DNA of 64,000 bases from the NCBI RefSeq assembly GCF_016464365.1, contig NZ_JADCUC010000002.1, positions 1-64,000 on the forward strand. The letters are read 5' to 3'. Shown piece after piece: positions 17,401 to 26,438 of the stretch. A program made the position numbers and the translations under genes. This DNA is from Sandaracinobacteroides hominis. Lineage in GTDB: Bacteria > Pseudomonadota > Alphaproteobacteria > Sphingomonadales > Sphingomonadaceae. The stretch's first letter is position 1, and each line of letters starts with the position of its first letter. Below the pieces are notes generated by a model, which worked only from the letters and a program-made list of their open reading frames with translations, was not told the origin of the DNA and ran no database searches.

Positions 17401-20400
17401 CGATTACCGCCAGCATCAACATCGGTCAGGGTGGAAATGCCGGCGGTGGTGGCGATGCCGGCGCAATCTCGGTCACCAACACCGGCTCCATCGGCACGAT
17501 CGGGAAAATGTCGGACGGGATTCTGGCCCAGGCGATCGGCGGCGGTGGCGGCAAGGGCGGCGCGTCCATCTCGTCCACGACCAAGACGGATGTGCAGGGG
17601 GCGATCAGTGTCGGCGGCCAGGGCGGGGCAGGTGGAGACGGCGCGTTCGTCGAAATAGCCAACAGCGGCAGCGTGATTACCACGGGTGCACTCGCCGCCG
17701 GTATCGTTGCACAGAGCATCGCTGGCGGCGGCGGCATCGGCGGCGCCTCCGGCGCCAAGGTCAAGCCGGATGGCAGCAGCAAAAGCTCGGTGCTGAGCGT
17801 GCCGATCTCGATTGGCGGCAATGGCGGCGGCGCCGGCACTGCGGGCCAGGCGGTCGTCTCCATCAGCGGGGCGATCATCACCCAGAGCCATGATGCAATA
17901 GGCATCATTGCGCAGTCGATCGCGGGGGGTGGCGGCATCGTCAAGACATTGTCGACCGATGCCAGCGACAACAATGGCGGCGCAGCAAACGCCACCGGCG
18001 GCGACTATGGCATCAACCTGAAGTTCGGCGGCTCCGGCGGTGCGAACAGCAACGGCGGCAGTGGACTGGTACATGTGGCCACCACTGCCGGCGGCACGAT
18101 CACGACGAAGGGCGACAATGCCTATGGCATCCTCGCCCAGCCGATTGCGGGCGGCGGCGGCCTTGTGCTGGGCGGCAAGCCCGCCGGGACGAGCGCCAGC
18201 GACTTCTTCGGCACCGGCACCACGAGCGGTAGCGTCATCGACGACGGAAAGAATGATTCCACCGACCCGAATGCCAACAGCGGCCTGTTCGTGAATGTGG
18301 GCGCCAACATCTCGACGGGCTTCGCGCAGAAGAACGGCACCGTCACCGGAAAAGGCGCCAGCGCGGTGATCGCACAATCGATCGGTGGCGGCGGCGGGCT
18401 GGCCGGCGACACCGGCTGGACCCAGCAGCACTTCGGCTTTGGCGGCGGCGGCACCAACCGCACCGGCAACGGCGGCGTGGTCGAGGTGACGATCAATTCG
18501 GGCGTCGACATCAAGGCAATCGGTGACAACACCACCGCCATCATCGCCCAATCCATTGGCGGCGGCGGAGGTTACATAGCCAACACCTCGGGCCTGTTCA
18601 CCGGCACCGCCGGCGGCCGCGGTTATGGCAACGACGTGACGGTGACCAACGACGGCACGATCACGGTCACCGGCGCCTATGCCATCGGCATCTTTGCCCA
18701 GAGCGACGGTGACGGCAGCCAGCACGGCCAGATAGCAATCAACAACCACGGCACTGTGAACGGAAGCGCCAGCAACTGGGCCATCTATTTCGATCATGGC
18801 GGAACCCAGGATTCCAACAACAACGTGCTGAACAATTGGGGCACGATCAATTCAGGCTCCGCCGACGGCTATGCCGTCTATGGCAACGCCGGCTATGTCT
18901 ACATCACCAACTCGGGGACGATCTGGGGCAAGATCGACCTGACGGATGGCGGCGGCAGCGGCTATCTCGACATCATCGCCTCCGGCTTCGTGCACTCCAC
19001 TTTGATCAATGTCGGCAACAACTGCGCTGCCACGACGTGCGGGGTCAGCAATGCCGGAACGCTGGACATGCGCAGCGCAAGCGGCACGGCCCGGATCACC
19101 GGCGACTATGTCGGCAAGCCCGGAAGCAGCCTGGTGCTGGCCGCAGACTTTGCCGGCGGCAAGGGCACGCAGCTGACGATCGACGGCGACGCGGTGATAG
19201 AGGGCATGGTGGACGTGCGCGCTACGTCCATCCGCAACAGGGCGCTCACCCTGATCACGTCCACGGGCACGCTCAAGCTGGGCGCGTCCCTGCAGTCGAG
19301 CGGGACGCATCTGTTCGACTATGCGATCACAACGGACAGCAAGGTTTTGCAGGTAACCCCGCGCGCGCACTTCGCGGAACGGGCAACAACGCTTGGTGCC
19401 AACGAAAAGGCGGTGGCGGCAAACCTGCAATCGCTGTTCGATGGCGGTGCATCTGCCGATGCGGCCTTCACCCGCCTGCTGGGGGTGGCCGATGATGCGG
19501 GCTATGCGGCCGGCCTCGGCTCTCTGGCGGGGCAGGGCCTGGGCGCGTTCGGTGCCTTCCGCTTCAACAGCAGCCGCACCTTTGCTGCCAACCTCTATGG
19601 CGGTTGCCCGGAGCTGCAGCTGGAAAGCCGCACGGCGGAGCGCTGCGGCTGGGCCCGCCTGCTGGTGAACGACACCACGCAAAAGGCCGGCACAGACAAG
19701 CTTGGCTACACCGCAGACGCCTGGGCCTCGCAGAAGGGCGTGCAACTGCCGCTCAACGACGATCTCGCGATCATCGGCTCCATTGCCTACGAAAGCACGA
19801 AGTTCCGCGACGGCAATGGCAGTGCCCGCATCAGCGGGGACTCCCTGGTGGGTGGCCTTGGCCTCCTCTACACGCCGGCGCAGTGGGAACTCTCCGCCGG
19901 GATCGACGCGGCCTATGGCTGGTACAAGTCCAGCTGGCAGATCATGCTGGGGCTGAGCGAACAGGCAGCCGCGAAGCCGGAACAGTCGCAAGTGGGCGGG
20001 CATGTGCGGGCGGCAATCAACCTGCTCGACAATGGCGCAAGCTTCGTCCGCCCGTTCGTGGAAGGCCATGCCATCCATGTTTCCAACAAGGCCTTTACCG
20101 AAACCGGCAACTCCCCATTCCGCCTCGCGGTAGAGGCGCAGTCAGATACCGCGCTGATCGGGGTGGCGGGGGTGGAGCTTGGCACGAAACTGCCGCTTTC
20201 CACCAAGGTAACCCTGCGCCCGTTTGCAAGTGCTGCCATCGAATATGGCTCTCCGCGCGACTGGACGACGACGGCCCGGTTCGCAGACCAGCCCAACGGC
20301 GACAGCTTCGACCTGACGACAGCCGGCCCCGGCACGCTCGGGCGCTTCTCCATCGGCGCAGACCTGCTGGGTGCCAAGAATGTGGCCTTCTCTGTCCAAT

Positions 20401-20468
20401 ACGCCCCCGAACTGGGAAGCGGGTTCACCTCACACTCCGGAACCGCGCGGCTGACCATCGCGTTCTAA
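14463..20468 (+). CDS. Giant Gly-rich autotransporter with beta-barrel
   Basis: A 2001-residue type V secretion protein. It opens with an extended signal (about 1-50, ending TPQIAQAQ). The passenger (about 51-1690) is extremely Gly/Ser/Asn-rich and built from repeats in which a beta-rich stretch is followed by AQSIGGGGGxGG; from about residue 1380 the repeats decay into ordinary beta-helix strands (ITVTGAYAIGIFAQ, NNHGTVNGSA). The C-terminal barrel (about 1720-2001) has an autotransporter end, RLTIAF with terminal Phe. Two Cys pairs (NCLLGNASAC and NNCAATTC) lie in the passenger. No protease triad is evident, so adhesion or a surface-coat role is likely. Divergent AraC-type regulator upstream; hairpin just downstream. 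Confidence 0.88.
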   Translation: MGHSLHKGSLLAAVTRRHSLLNSTVLMTGNSLLALAGVVAVLTPQIAQAQDPTPLAQIDSIITFDEPPASGTGNGDSAPATVDQTFSPPTTLGVINWFLGGQQGGSATDNGQSGGNGGDGSQSLTLTIDSGVTVDGRITIANQGGFGGSAFYGYDSMPTGGNGGQAGTVTMALNGTVTISRLGFPVYGASIGGDGGAATDGGSGEYAANGGSGGDSQLVSVVQGGTITNQWGPGMTLSSNGGNGQKGGDDSSGIVQLLGGDGGSGGNAGPVNYTLTADGSISASGGWGVRLESIGGNGGDGGIAYRGGTAVGGSGGTGKDGGNAGAITARIDGWVNVTGTQDFYGQLNGLSTGIGVLAQSYGGAGGNGGNSEAPIGGGGGGGYAKDGGAISLTGGGVVTTAGASESGGILAQSIGGGGGVGGSVTNGQFAVGGAGGNGANGGSVQADIGIEISTVGLRSSAFAAQSIGGGGGTGGSVGGTGLIADYLIGGSGGLGGNGGTIDIASSSSITTSGAHSSGIFLQSIGGGGGNGGSAIGKTVSGFAGSAVSLGGSGGSGGDGNRVGLLTDANGNAVPTNRGTITTSGSDSFGIIGQSIGGGGGVGGNSAAEAKVYSVSSDPPLPTLSVALALGGTGGAGGSGGDVALANAGVIATTGAGGLGIVGQSIGGGGGSGGDSAAVATAKGSDEDSFSFSGTLSIGGNGGGSGVGGSVTLGNIGIIVTTGQAGDAMIAQSIGGGGGNGGSADGKATSSGDGTSIATTMSLGGQAASGGGSGIVTISNSGALITLGDGGAGMAAQSIGGGGGRGGGGAGTSNGDFSASINVGGNGGSGGSASQGVDSNGKAINSVVVLNEGSIATFGSDSVGIIAQSIGGGGGNGGKAATSLGSNKSTGDGGNGAAGSTTPTISALTNAFAAGGLEALKKYNSLAGLNSLANCLLGNASACNPGSGVATGVGDPAADADALNSTGATAGDSGDDSESDSITASINIGQGGNAGGGGDAGAISVTNTGSIGTIGKMSDGILAQAIGGGGGKGGASISSTTKTDVQGAISVGGQGGAGGDGAFVEIANSGSVITTGALAAGIVAQSIAGGGGIGGASGAKVKPDGSSKSSVLSVPISIGGNGGGAGTAGQAVVSISGAIITQSHDAIGIIAQSIAGGGGIVKTLSTDASDNNGGAANATGGDYGINLKFGGSGGANSNGGSGLVHVATTAGGTITTKGDNAYGILAQPIAGGGGLVLGGKPAGTSASDFFGTGTTSGSVIDDGKNDSTDPNANSGLFVNVGANISTGFAQKNGTVTGKGASAVIAQSIGGGGGLAGDTGWTQQHFGFGGGGTNRTGNGGVVEVTINSGVDIKAIGDNTTAIIAQSIGGGGGYIANTSGLFTGTAGGRGYGNDVTVTNDGTITVTGAYAIGIFAQSDGDGSQHGQIAINNHGTVNGSASNWAIYFDHGGTQDSNNNVLNNWGTINSGSADGYAVYGNAGYVYITNSGTIWGKIDLTDGGGSGYLDIIASGFVHSTLINVGNNCAATTCGVSNAGTLDMRSASGTARITGDYVGKPGSSLVLAADFAGGKGTQLTIDGDAVIEGMVDVRATSIRNRALTLITSTGTLKLGASLQSSGTHLFDYAITTDSKVLQVTPRAHFAERATTLGANEKAVAANLQSLFDGGASADAAFTRLLGVADDAGYAAGLGSLAGQGLGAFGAFRFNSSRTFAANLYGGCPELQLESRTAERCGWARLLVNDTTQKAGTDKLGYTADAWASQKGVQLPLNDDLAIIGSIAYESTKFRDGNGSARISGDSLVGGLGLLYTPAQWELSAGIDAAYGWYKSSWQIMLGLSEQAAAKPEQSQVGGHVRAAINLLDNGASFVRPFVEGHAIHVSNKAFTETGNSPFRLAVEAQSDTALIGVAGVELGTKLPLSTKVTLRPFASAAIEYGSPRDWTTTARFADQPNGDSFDLTTAGPGTLGRFSIGADLLGAKNVAFSVQYAPELGSGFTSHSGTARLTIAF
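15681..18580 (+). repeat. Coding repeats: AQSIGGGGG-type units
   Basis: Fourteen copies of Q-[SAP]-I-[GA]-GGGG recur in this interval at spacings of roughly 45-100 codons, with a divergent first copy just before it (AQSYGGAGG, near 15535) and a degenerate last copy just after it (AQSDGDG, near 18700). The centre is most uniform (AQSIGGGGGNGG). Towards the C-terminus copies change to QSIAGGGG and QPIAGGGG. Each unit looks like one elongated rung set capped by a glycine loop. The DNA is dense in GGC codons, which explains long open frames on the opposite strand. Confidence 0.85.
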
Positions 20469-20475
20469 CCTGAAA

Positions 20476-20526
20476 ATGCCTTGCTGGCCGCCGCCGGAAC
20501 AACAAGCCGCCGTGCCAGCAAGGCAT
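20476..20526 (+). terminator. 12-bp hairpin after autotransporter
   Basis: ATGCCTTGCTGG (20476-20487) and CCAGCAAGGCAT (20515-20526) are perfectly complementary, eight bases after the autotransporter stop, with a 27-base loop. There is no U-run, so it may act as an mRNA-stabilising or Rho-assisted end rather than a classical intrinsic terminator. The rest of the gap to 20731 holds the operator below and nothing else I recognise. Confidence 0.6.
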
Positions 20527-20666
20527 CCTCTTCGATCAGCAGGACGGGAAAGACTATGAGAGCGCGTTCAGCGACAGGGGCGCGGCAGCGCCAACACAGG
20601 CGAGAGCGATCCGGTTCCGACCCGTCCAGTCAGACCGCCTTGCGCTCCGCAGCAGGAACGGAGATA

Positions 20667-20683
20667 ACTTCAATCATTGAAGT
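20667..20683. promoter_or_regulatory. Palindromic operator upstream of hxlR-type gene
   Basis: ACTTCAATCATTGAAGT is a perfect 8-1-8 palindrome, 48 bases upstream of the HxlR-family start. HxlR repressors bind such AT-rich inverted repeats and commonly autoregulate, so this is a good candidate for its own binding site controlling the regulator and the downstream efflux gene. Confidence 0.65.
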
Positions 20684-20731
20684 GAATGGTATTCGACGAT
20701 ACGGGGGCAGGGTCGTACCGGGAGACCAGGG

Positions 20732-21232
20732 GTGAAAGCGAAATCCTTTTCAGGGATGCGGTGCTCCATTGCCGGAGCGCTGGAGTTGATCGGCGACCGC
20801 TGGGCGCTGCTGGTGATCCGGGACCTCTGGCTGGGGCTCAGCCGCTATGACGACCTGCGCGCGAGCACCGGCATCCCGGCGGCTACGCTTGCCTCACGGC
20901 TCAGGCATCTGGGGGCGTCCGGCATCGTCGAACGGGTTCGCTATCAGGAGCGGCCGCCGCGTGACGCATACCGGCTGACGCGGATGGGCAGGGATCTGTG
21001 GAAGGTCAGCGTGGCGCTGCGCGAGTGGGGCGATCGCTGGGATGCCAGCGGTTTCGGCACCCCGACGGTCGAGACTGTCGACCGCGAAACCGGCCGGCCG
21101 CTGGTGCTTGCACTTGTCGACGCCGAAACAGGCCAGGCGGTGCCGGCCGACCGGGTCATGCTGAAGCCCGGCCCAGGCGCCGACGACAGCATTCGCAGAC
21201 TTCTCATGCCTTCCGAAGGAGCCAGTCGATGA
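20732..21232 (+). CDS. HxlR-family transcriptional regulator
   Basis: A 166-residue winged-helix regulator starting at GTG. The core has MRCSIAGALELIGDRWALLV, then RDLWLGLSRYDDLRASTGIPAATLASRLRHL and a wing (RPPRDAYRLTRMG), the standard HxlR layout. Cys11 sits where redox- or aldehyde-sensing HxlR members (YodB, HypR) keep their sensing cysteine. The C-terminal ~55 residues extend beyond the usual HxlR fold (VETVDRETGRPLVLALVD). It is followed on the same strand by an MFS drug/metabolite pump, the likely target. A tiny frame at 21229-21264 (11 codons), overlapping its stop, may couple translation to the pump. Confidence 0.87.
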   Translation: MKAKSFSGMRCSIAGALELIGDRWALLVIRDLWLGLSRYDDLRASTGIPAATLASRLRHLGASGIVERVRYQERPPRDAYRLTRMGRDLWKVSVALREWGDRWDASGFGTPTVETVDRETGRPLVLALVDAETGQAVPADRVMLKPGPGADDSIRRLLMPSEGASR

Positions 21233-21266
21233 CCCAGGATGTTGAGTTTTCCGGCGCGCGCTGAAG

Positions 21267-22508
21267 ATGCCTGAGTCGCCAGCCGCCTCCGGGCTCCGGA
21301 ATGCCGGCGCCGCACGTCTGACCGGTGGGCGATTGGCGTTGCTGGCAAGCCTTGCGGCGCTGGGCGCGCTTGCAACGAATATCCTGCTGCCGGCGTTTCC
21401 GCAGATTGCGCAGGATCTGGGCGTGAACGTGCAGGAACTGGCGCTTTCGCTGACCGTCTTCTTTGCCGTTTTCGCCATCGGCCAGCTGTTTGTCGGGCCA
21501 CTGTCAGACGCGATCGGCCGCAAGCCGTTCGTGCTTGGCGGGCTGGCGGTGTTCGGGTTGGGAAGCCTCGTCTGCGCATTTGCCGAATCCCTGCCGGTGC
21601 TGATCGCCGGGCGGGCGCTGCAGGCGGCCGGGGCCTGTGCCGCGTCGGTGCTGGCGCGCGCCATCGCCCGCGACCTCTACCACGGCGCCGAGCTTACCCG
21701 CGCGCTTGCGCTGGTGATGATCGCGATGGCGGCAGCGCCCGGTTTCTCGCCCGCCCTTGGAACCCTGATGACCGCCACGCTGGGCTGGCGAAGCGTCTTT
21801 GTGCTGGTGGCCGTCGTGGCTGGGATCGTGGCGCTCTGCTACCGGGGGGGCGTAGGCGAGACGCTGGCGCCGGCGTCCCGGCGATCCGCACATCCGGGGT
21901 CGACCATCCGCACCTACTTTGGCCTGGCGAGAGATGCCCGGTTCATCGCGCCGGCGTTGGCCGTCAGCTTTGTGATCGGATGCCTCTATAGCTTCTTCGG
22001 GGCGGCCCCTGCCATCTTCCTCAACAGCATGCAGATCAGCGCGACGGGCCTCAGCCTGTTCTTTGCGATGACGGTGTTCGTGGTGTTCGGCAGCGGGCTG
22101 CTGGCATCTCCGCTTGCCCGGCGCTTTTCCGCTGCCCGCACGGGAATGGCGGGTGTTCTGCTGACGCTTGCAAGCGGGCTGTGGTTGCTTGCGCAGGGCG
22201 GGGCGCCTTCGCCTGTCCCCTTCATGGCCGCGATCACCCTGTTTCTGGCCGGCATGGGACTGGTCAATCCGATTGGAACGGCGATCGCACTGGAGCCCTT
22301 CGGGGACCGCGCCGGGGCCGCCTCGGCCTTGCTGGGCTTCCTGCAGATGGGCTGCGCGGCATTGGGAACCGTGCTGGTGGCCTCGATCCGGTTGGCGCCG
22401 GCAACCAGCTTCGCCTGGATCGTCGCCTGTGCTGCAACCCTCGCCAGCCTGATGTTCGCCATCGCCATTCGATCCGAGCTGAGCGCGAAGAGGCTGGCCC
22501 GACCATAG
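21267..22508 (+). CDS. Bcr/CflA-type MFS efflux transporter
   Basis: A 413-residue 12-helix major facilitator. The N-terminal half has LLPAFPQIAQDLGVNVQELALSLTVFF and the motif-A-like GPLSDAIGRKPFVLGGLAVF; then GRALQAAGACAASVLARAIARD, the motif typical of the drug/H+ antiporter DHA1 group that includes Bcr/CflA and CmlA. It probably exports a small toxic compound using the proton gradient. It lies 34 bases after the HxlR gene and is likely under its control. The substrate cannot be read from sequence. Confidence 0.85.
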   Translation: MPESPAASGLRNAGAARLTGGRLALLASLAALGALATNILLPAFPQIAQDLGVNVQELALSLTVFFAVFAIGQLFVGPLSDAIGRKPFVLGGLAVFGLGSLVCAFAESLPVLIAGRALQAAGACAASVLARAIARDLYHGAELTRALALVMIAMAAAPGFSPALGTLMTATLGWRSVFVLVAVVAGIVALCYRGGVGETLAPASRRSAHPGSTIRTYFGLARDARFIAPALAVSFVIGCLYSFFGAAPAIFLNSMQISATGLSLFFAMTVFVVFGSGLLASPLARRFSAARTGMAGVLLTLASGLWLLAQGGAPSPVPFMAAITLFLAGMGLVNPIGTAIALEPFGDRAGAASALLGFLQMGCAALGTVLVASIRLAPATSFAWIVACAATLASLMFAIAIRSELSAKRLARP

Positions 22509-22519
22509 TCTCGTCGTGA

Positions 22520-23521
22520 TCAGCCGGCAGGTGCGGCGAGGTCTGCCATGCGCGCGCCGCGCTGCCCCATCGGCAGTTCCGGCCCGGTCGTGGTATCGCG
22601 CTCGGTCTGGCGCTCCAGTTCGGCGTTGAGTTCGCCGCCCAGCAGCAGGCCATAGGCCGACAGCCACAGCCAGAGCATCAGCACCACGACCGCACCCAGC
22701 GAGCCATAGGTGGTGTTGTAGCTGCCGAGGTTTGCCGCATACCAGCCAAAGCCGCCTGAGGTCGCAACCATTGCGAAGGTGGCGAGAACGGCGCCCGGCG
22801 CCACCCATTGCCAGCGCGCGACATGGCGCGAGGGCGCAACCCGATAGAGAGCGGCGATGGCGGCGCTGGAAATCGAAGCGGCCAGCAGCCAGCCGAACAG
22901 CTTGGCGCCGGTGACGGCGACGGCGGCGAAGCCCCCGGCCCAGGCCTCCAGCGCGGCGCTGAGCGTGGCGGCCGACAGCATCAGGATCGCAACGCCAACG
23001 GCGGCGACGGTCATTTGAGCCTGCAGCACCACCAGCTGCACCAGCCCGCGCTTTTCCCGTTCCTCATAGACGATGTTGAGCGCGGTGATCATCGCTTCCG
23101 CACCTTTCATCGCGCCATAGAGCGACAGGCCCAGTGCCAGCAGCAGGCCCAGCCCCTTCTTGCCGGCAGAGGTGCGAACGATGTTTTCCAGCTGGTCGGC
23201 AATCAGCCGGGCCGCATCGGCGGGCACCAGCCTGGTGAGCTCGCGGATGTGGCGAGCGGCATCCACCGGATCGACGAGAATGCCATAGGTCAGCACCAGC
23301 GCCCCCAGCAGCGGCACCAGCGCCAGAAAGCCATAGAAGGCGACACCTGCCGCGATCAGCGCGAGATTGTCGGTCATCGCCTCGTGGCGGCAGCGTTTCA
23401 GGGCCTGCCACCAGCCGCGTGGCGGGATTTCCCATGGCGCATCGGCGTCCGTGCCCACGGGCGGCGCCGGCGCCATCAAGGCCCGGAATTTCGCCGCCGC
23501 CCGTTCGCCGACCAGCTTCAC
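22520..23521 (-). CDS. YihY/BrkB-family membrane protein
   Basis: A 333-residue inner-membrane protein with about six helices. It shows the YihY/BrkB signature: [31 protein letters not shown] at about 51-81, [24 protein letters not shown], then [50 protein letters not shown] in pieces near the C-terminus. The family's function is unsettled; it is often annotated as ribonuclease BN in error. The start overlaps the catalase stop (ATGA), so the two form an operon, which suggests a stress-related role. Confidence 0.85.
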   Translation of the reverse strand: MKLVGERAAAKFRALMAPAPPVGTDADAPWEIPPRGWWQALKRCRHEAMTDNLALIAAGVAFYGFLALVPLLGALVLTYGILVDPVDAARHIRELTRLVPADAARLIADQLENIVRTSAGKKGLGLLLALGLSLYGAMKGAEAMITALNIVYEEREKRGLVQLVVLQAQMTVAAVGVAILMLSAATLSAALEAWAGGFAAVAVTGAKLFGWLLAASISSAAIAALYRVAPSRHVARWQWVAPGAVLATFAMVATSGGFGWYAANLGSYNTTYGSLGAVVVLMLWLWLSAYGLLLGGELNAELERQTERDTTTGPELPMGQRGARMADLAAPAG

Positions 23522-25590
23522 GCCAGCGTCCGTACCTTCGGCTCGCGGGCGTAGAAGCGCTGGGCGGCGGCCTCTACGAAGGCTGCATCCAGCCCGGTGA
23601 CTCCCTCGTCCGGCTCTACGCCGGCCTTGTCCAGCAGCGGCTTTGCCTCGGCACTTGCGCCGATCGCCTTCAGATGGCCGAAGGCGTCCATCCCGAACTG
23701 CACGGCCGCGCCTTCCTTCAGCAGGGCCTGGCAGCCCTCTGCCGACAGCAGCAGCGCCACCGCATCGAACAACTGGCTCGGAGAACCGGCAAGCTGGCCG
23801 TCGGCCTTGCGGAGCTTTCCGTCGGAAAGGGTCGCGCCACCGACCTTCGGCGCCACGATGAAGGCCTTGCCACCGGCCTTCCCGATCCGTTTCAGCAGCG
23901 CATCCAGCGCGTCGGCATCGCTGCCGTCGGCGATGAGCACGCCCACCTTTCGCCCTTCCAGCGTCGGCTTCATCTTGCGGTGGATCGAAAGCGCATCGGA
24001 GGGCGACATGTCGATCGGCTCCTTCGCGGCCGCTGCCTTGGCCGGCAGATCGATGCCGAGCCCGGCCGCCACCCGCTTTGCCAGCTCCTCCGCCACATTG
24101 CGCAGATTGGCGAGCATCCGCGGCGGCACCTGCTGCAGCCCCACCTTCGACAGCTCGAATACGAAGGAGGAGGCGATGTGCGCCTGCTCGCTTTCGGTCT
24201 GCGAGCGCCAGAACAGCCGGGCCTGGCTATAGTGATCGGCGAAGGTTTCCGATCGCACGCGCAGCTTGTCGCCGGCCTCTTTGGCGCCGCTCGGCGCCGT
24301 GGCGCTGGCAAAGCCCAGCGCGGGAGATTCGCGCGGGCCGCCCTCTTCCCCGTGCGCGGCAAGGCTGTTCGGCTCGTAGTTGGCGCGGCCCCTGGGCACC
24401 TGCATCTGCATCTGCCCGTCGCGCTGGAAATTCTGGAACGGGCATTTCGGCGCATTCACCGGGAGCTGGTGGAAGTTCGCAGTTCCCAGTCGCGACTTCT
24501 GCGTGTCGAGGTAGGAGAACAGCCGCCCCTGCAGCAGCGGATCGTTGGAGAAATCGATGCCGGGAACGATGTTCGCCGGACAGAAGGCGACCTGTTCGGT
24601 CTCGGCGAAGAAATTGTCGACATTGCGGTCCAGCAGCAACCGGCCGACGATGCGCAGCGGCACATCTTCCTCGGGGATGATCTTCGTTGCATCCAGCACG
24701 TCATAGGGCTGCGCTTCTGCAAACGCCTTGTCGAAGACCTGGATTCCCAGCTCCCATTCGGGAAAATCCCCGGCGTCGATCGCCTCGAACAGGTCGCGGC
24801 GGTGAAAGTCGTTGTCGGCGGCCTGCAGCTTCAACGCCTCATCCCAGATGGTCGACTGGAGCCCCAGCTTTGGCCTCCAGTGGAACTTCACGAAGCTGGT
24901 CTCGCCTGCCGCATTCACCAGCACGAAGGTGTGGACGCCGAACCCCTCCATCATGCGAAGGCTGCGCGGCAGTGTCCGGTCGGACATCGCCCACATCAGC
25001 ATGTGCGTGGTTTCCGGCATCAGCGACGCCCAGTCCCAGAAGGTGTCGTGGGCGCTGCCCGCCTGTGGATAGCCGCGGTCGGCCTCCATCTTCACTGCAT
25101 GGACGAGATCGGGGAACTTCATCGCGTCCTGGATGAAGAAGACCGGGATGTTGTTGCCGACCAGATCCCAATTCCCCTCGCGGGTATAGAATTTGACGGC
25201 GAAGCCCCGGACGTCGCGCGGCGTGTCGACCGATCCCGCACCGCCGGCGACGGTCGAGAAGCGCACGAACACCGGCGTCTTTTCGCCTTTGGTGAAAAGC
25301 GCCGCCCTGGTCAGGTCGGACAGGTCGTCGGTGGCCTCGAAATACCCATGCGCTCCGGTGCCGCGCGCATGGACGATGCGTTCGGGGATGCGCTCATGGT
25401 CGAAGTGGAAGATCTTCTCCCGCAGGACGAAATCCTCCAGCAACGTCGGCCCGCGATCTCCCGACCGCAGGCTGTTCTGGTTGTCGGATATGGCGATGCC
25501 CTGATTGGTGGTCAGCGGCGCTTCGCCTGCGGCCGCTGTCTGATGGGTTTCGCCTCCTGCGGGCGTGTTCCGGTTTTGCTGCTTCGCCAT
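23518..25590 (-). CDS. katE: Large-subunit catalase (HPII type)
   Basis: A 690-residue clade 2 monofunctional catalase converting H2O2 to water and oxygen. Visible are the distal His region ([22 protein letters not shown]), the Asn region ([16 protein letters not shown]), the heme-ligand Tyr in [14 protein letters not shown], and a C-terminal class-I-glutamine-amidotransferase-like domain ([19 protein letters not shown]) characteristic of HPII. The length fits the family (about 690-750). The N-terminus is hydrophilic and Gln/Asn-rich. It is encoded with YihY. I found no clear EcfG-type (GGAAC-N16-17-CGTT) promoter in the 135-base upstream gap. Confidence 0.93.
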   Translation of the reverse strand: MAKQQNRNTPAGGETHQTAAAGEAPLTTNQGIAISDNQNSLRSGDRGPTLLEDFVLREKIFHFDHERIPERIVHARGTGAHGYFEATDDLSDLTRAALFTKGEKTPVFVRFSTVAGGAGSVDTPRDVRGFAVKFYTREGNWDLVGNNIPVFFIQDAMKFPDLVHAVKMEADRGYPQAGSAHDTFWDWASLMPETTHMLMWAMSDRTLPRSLRMMEGFGVHTFVLVNAAGETSFVKFHWRPKLGLQSTIWDEALKLQAADNDFHRRDLFEAIDAGDFPEWELGIQVFDKAFAEAQPYDVLDATKIIPEEDVPLRIVGRLLLDRNVDNFFAETEQVAFCPANIVPGIDFSNDPLLQGRLFSYLDTQKSRLGTANFHQLPVNAPKCPFQNFQRDGQMQMQVPRGRANYEPNSLAAHGEEGGPRESPALGFASATAPSGAKEAGDKLRVRSETFADHYSQARLFWRSQTESEQAHIASSFVFELSKVGLQQVPPRMLANLRNVAEELAKRVAAGLGIDLPAKAAAAKEPIDMSPSDALSIHRKMKPTLEGRKVGVLIADGSDADALDALLKRIGKAGGKAFIVAPKVGGATLSDGKLRKADGQLAGSPSQLFDAVALLLSAEGCQALLKEGAAVQFGMDAFGHLKAIGASAEAKPLLDKAGVEPDEGVTGLDAAFVEAAAQRFYAREPKVRTLA

Positions 25591-25725
25591 GGTTGTTCGC
25601 CTCGCTGTTCGGGGTGAGCGCCTGCGCGCTCCATACCGATACCAACTGGCGAACCGGCGAATTGTGTCCGGAGCCTGGCCCAGAACCTTTGCACGACGCT
25701 TTGCCCTGGGGCAGCGCCGCCGGAT

Positions 25726-26397
25726 TCAGCCTTCGATGATCGCGGTCAGCGCCCGGGCGACGCGTTGCAGCGTGTGGGCATCGGACCACATGGGGTGGTG
25801 GCGCGTGCGGTCGGCGAGCTCGGTCTCGCGGCCGGCGAGTATGCCGCCGATCGCGCCGCCCATGAAAACCAGCCTCTGGTTCAGCAGGTCTGCGGGCATG
25901 TCGGGTTTCAGCCGCCGGACCTCGTCCAGGCAGCGTTGATAGCCCCGGTTCCAGCGCCCGGCGAGCGCGTCCATGAACAGCCGCCGATTGGACAATTGCA
26001 GCCCGACAACGAAGCGGTTGTAGCATTCCCCCCAGGCCGGCGGATCGGGATCGATCGAGGTTTCGACCAGTATCTCCATCACCTCGGCAACGCTGCGCAG
26101 CCCCCCGGCCGCGATCGCCCGATCGAGCGCGGCGTTGCGGCGATCGTCGATGGCGCGGGCCCCGTCGACGATCAGCTCGCGCACCAGCCTGTCCTTCGAG
26201 CCGAAATAATAGGTGAGGGCGGCGTGGTTCTTCTGCCCGGCCGCCTCGGCGATCTGGCGAACGCTGACGCCGTCGACCCCGCGCTCGGCGAACAGCTTCA
26301 GCGCCACCGCCTTCAGCTGCGCCGGCGCTTCGGAAGGCGCTGTCGAAGGATCGCGGGCCACCTCCTGCTTTTGCCATTTGACGGTGCAAGGCGTCAA
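25726..26397 (-). CDS. TetR-family regulator of the acyl-CoA operon
   Basis: A 223-residue TetR-type repressor. The N-terminal HTH reads LKLFAERGVDGVSVRQIAEAAG and NHAALTYYFGSKDRLVRELI (residues about 34-76). The C-terminal ligand domain is helical. It is divergent from the phosphotransferase/SDR/acyl-CoA dehydrogenase operon and a perfect palindrome lies between them, so it most likely represses that operon and itself, with an acyl-CoA or related compound as inducer. The start is uncertain: 26397 is TTG; a GTG at 26361 is the next in-frame option. Confidence 0.85.
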   Translation of the reverse strand: MTPCTVKWQKQEVARDPSTAPSEAPAQLKAVALKLFAERGVDGVSVRQIAEAAGQKNHAALTYYFGSKDRLVRELIVDGARAIDDRRNAALDRAIAAGGLRSVAEVMEILVETSIDPDPPAWGECYNRFVVGLQLSNRRLFMDALAGRWNRGYQRCLDEVRRLKPDMPADLLNQRLVFMGGAIGGILAGRETELADRTRHHPMWSDAHTLQRVARALTAIIEG

Positions 26398-26403
26398 ACA
26401 TAT

Positions 26404-26419
26404 TTATCCAAATGGATAA
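26404..26419. promoter_or_regulatory. TetR operator candidate TTATCCA-AA-TGGATAA
   Basis: A perfect 7-2-7 inverted repeat in the short divergent gap, 20 bases before the phosphotransferase ATG (26439) and 7 bases before the TetR start. The position would let a bound dimer block both promoters. The same sequence does not recur elsewhere in the window, so it appears specific to this locus. Confidence 0.7.
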
Positions 26420-26438
26420 GACAGCAGGCGGGAGGAAC

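Noticed and set aside
15681-18580. Regularly spaced repeats resembling a CRISPR array
   Set aside because: The repeats are in-frame coding GGC tracts of variable spacing (45-100 codons) with imperfect sequence, not 25-40 bp identical repeats with unique spacers.
16628-18797. Long minus-strand open frames inside the autotransporter gene (16628-17422 and 17394-18797)
   Set aside because: They are mirror images of GGC-rich repeat codons, giving Pro/Ala- or Ala/Asp-rich low-complexity products with no domain, start site or conservation pattern.
22520-23521. Annotation of the YihY protein as ribonuclease BN
   Set aside because: This label is a known propagated error; the protein is an integral membrane protein without nuclease motifs.
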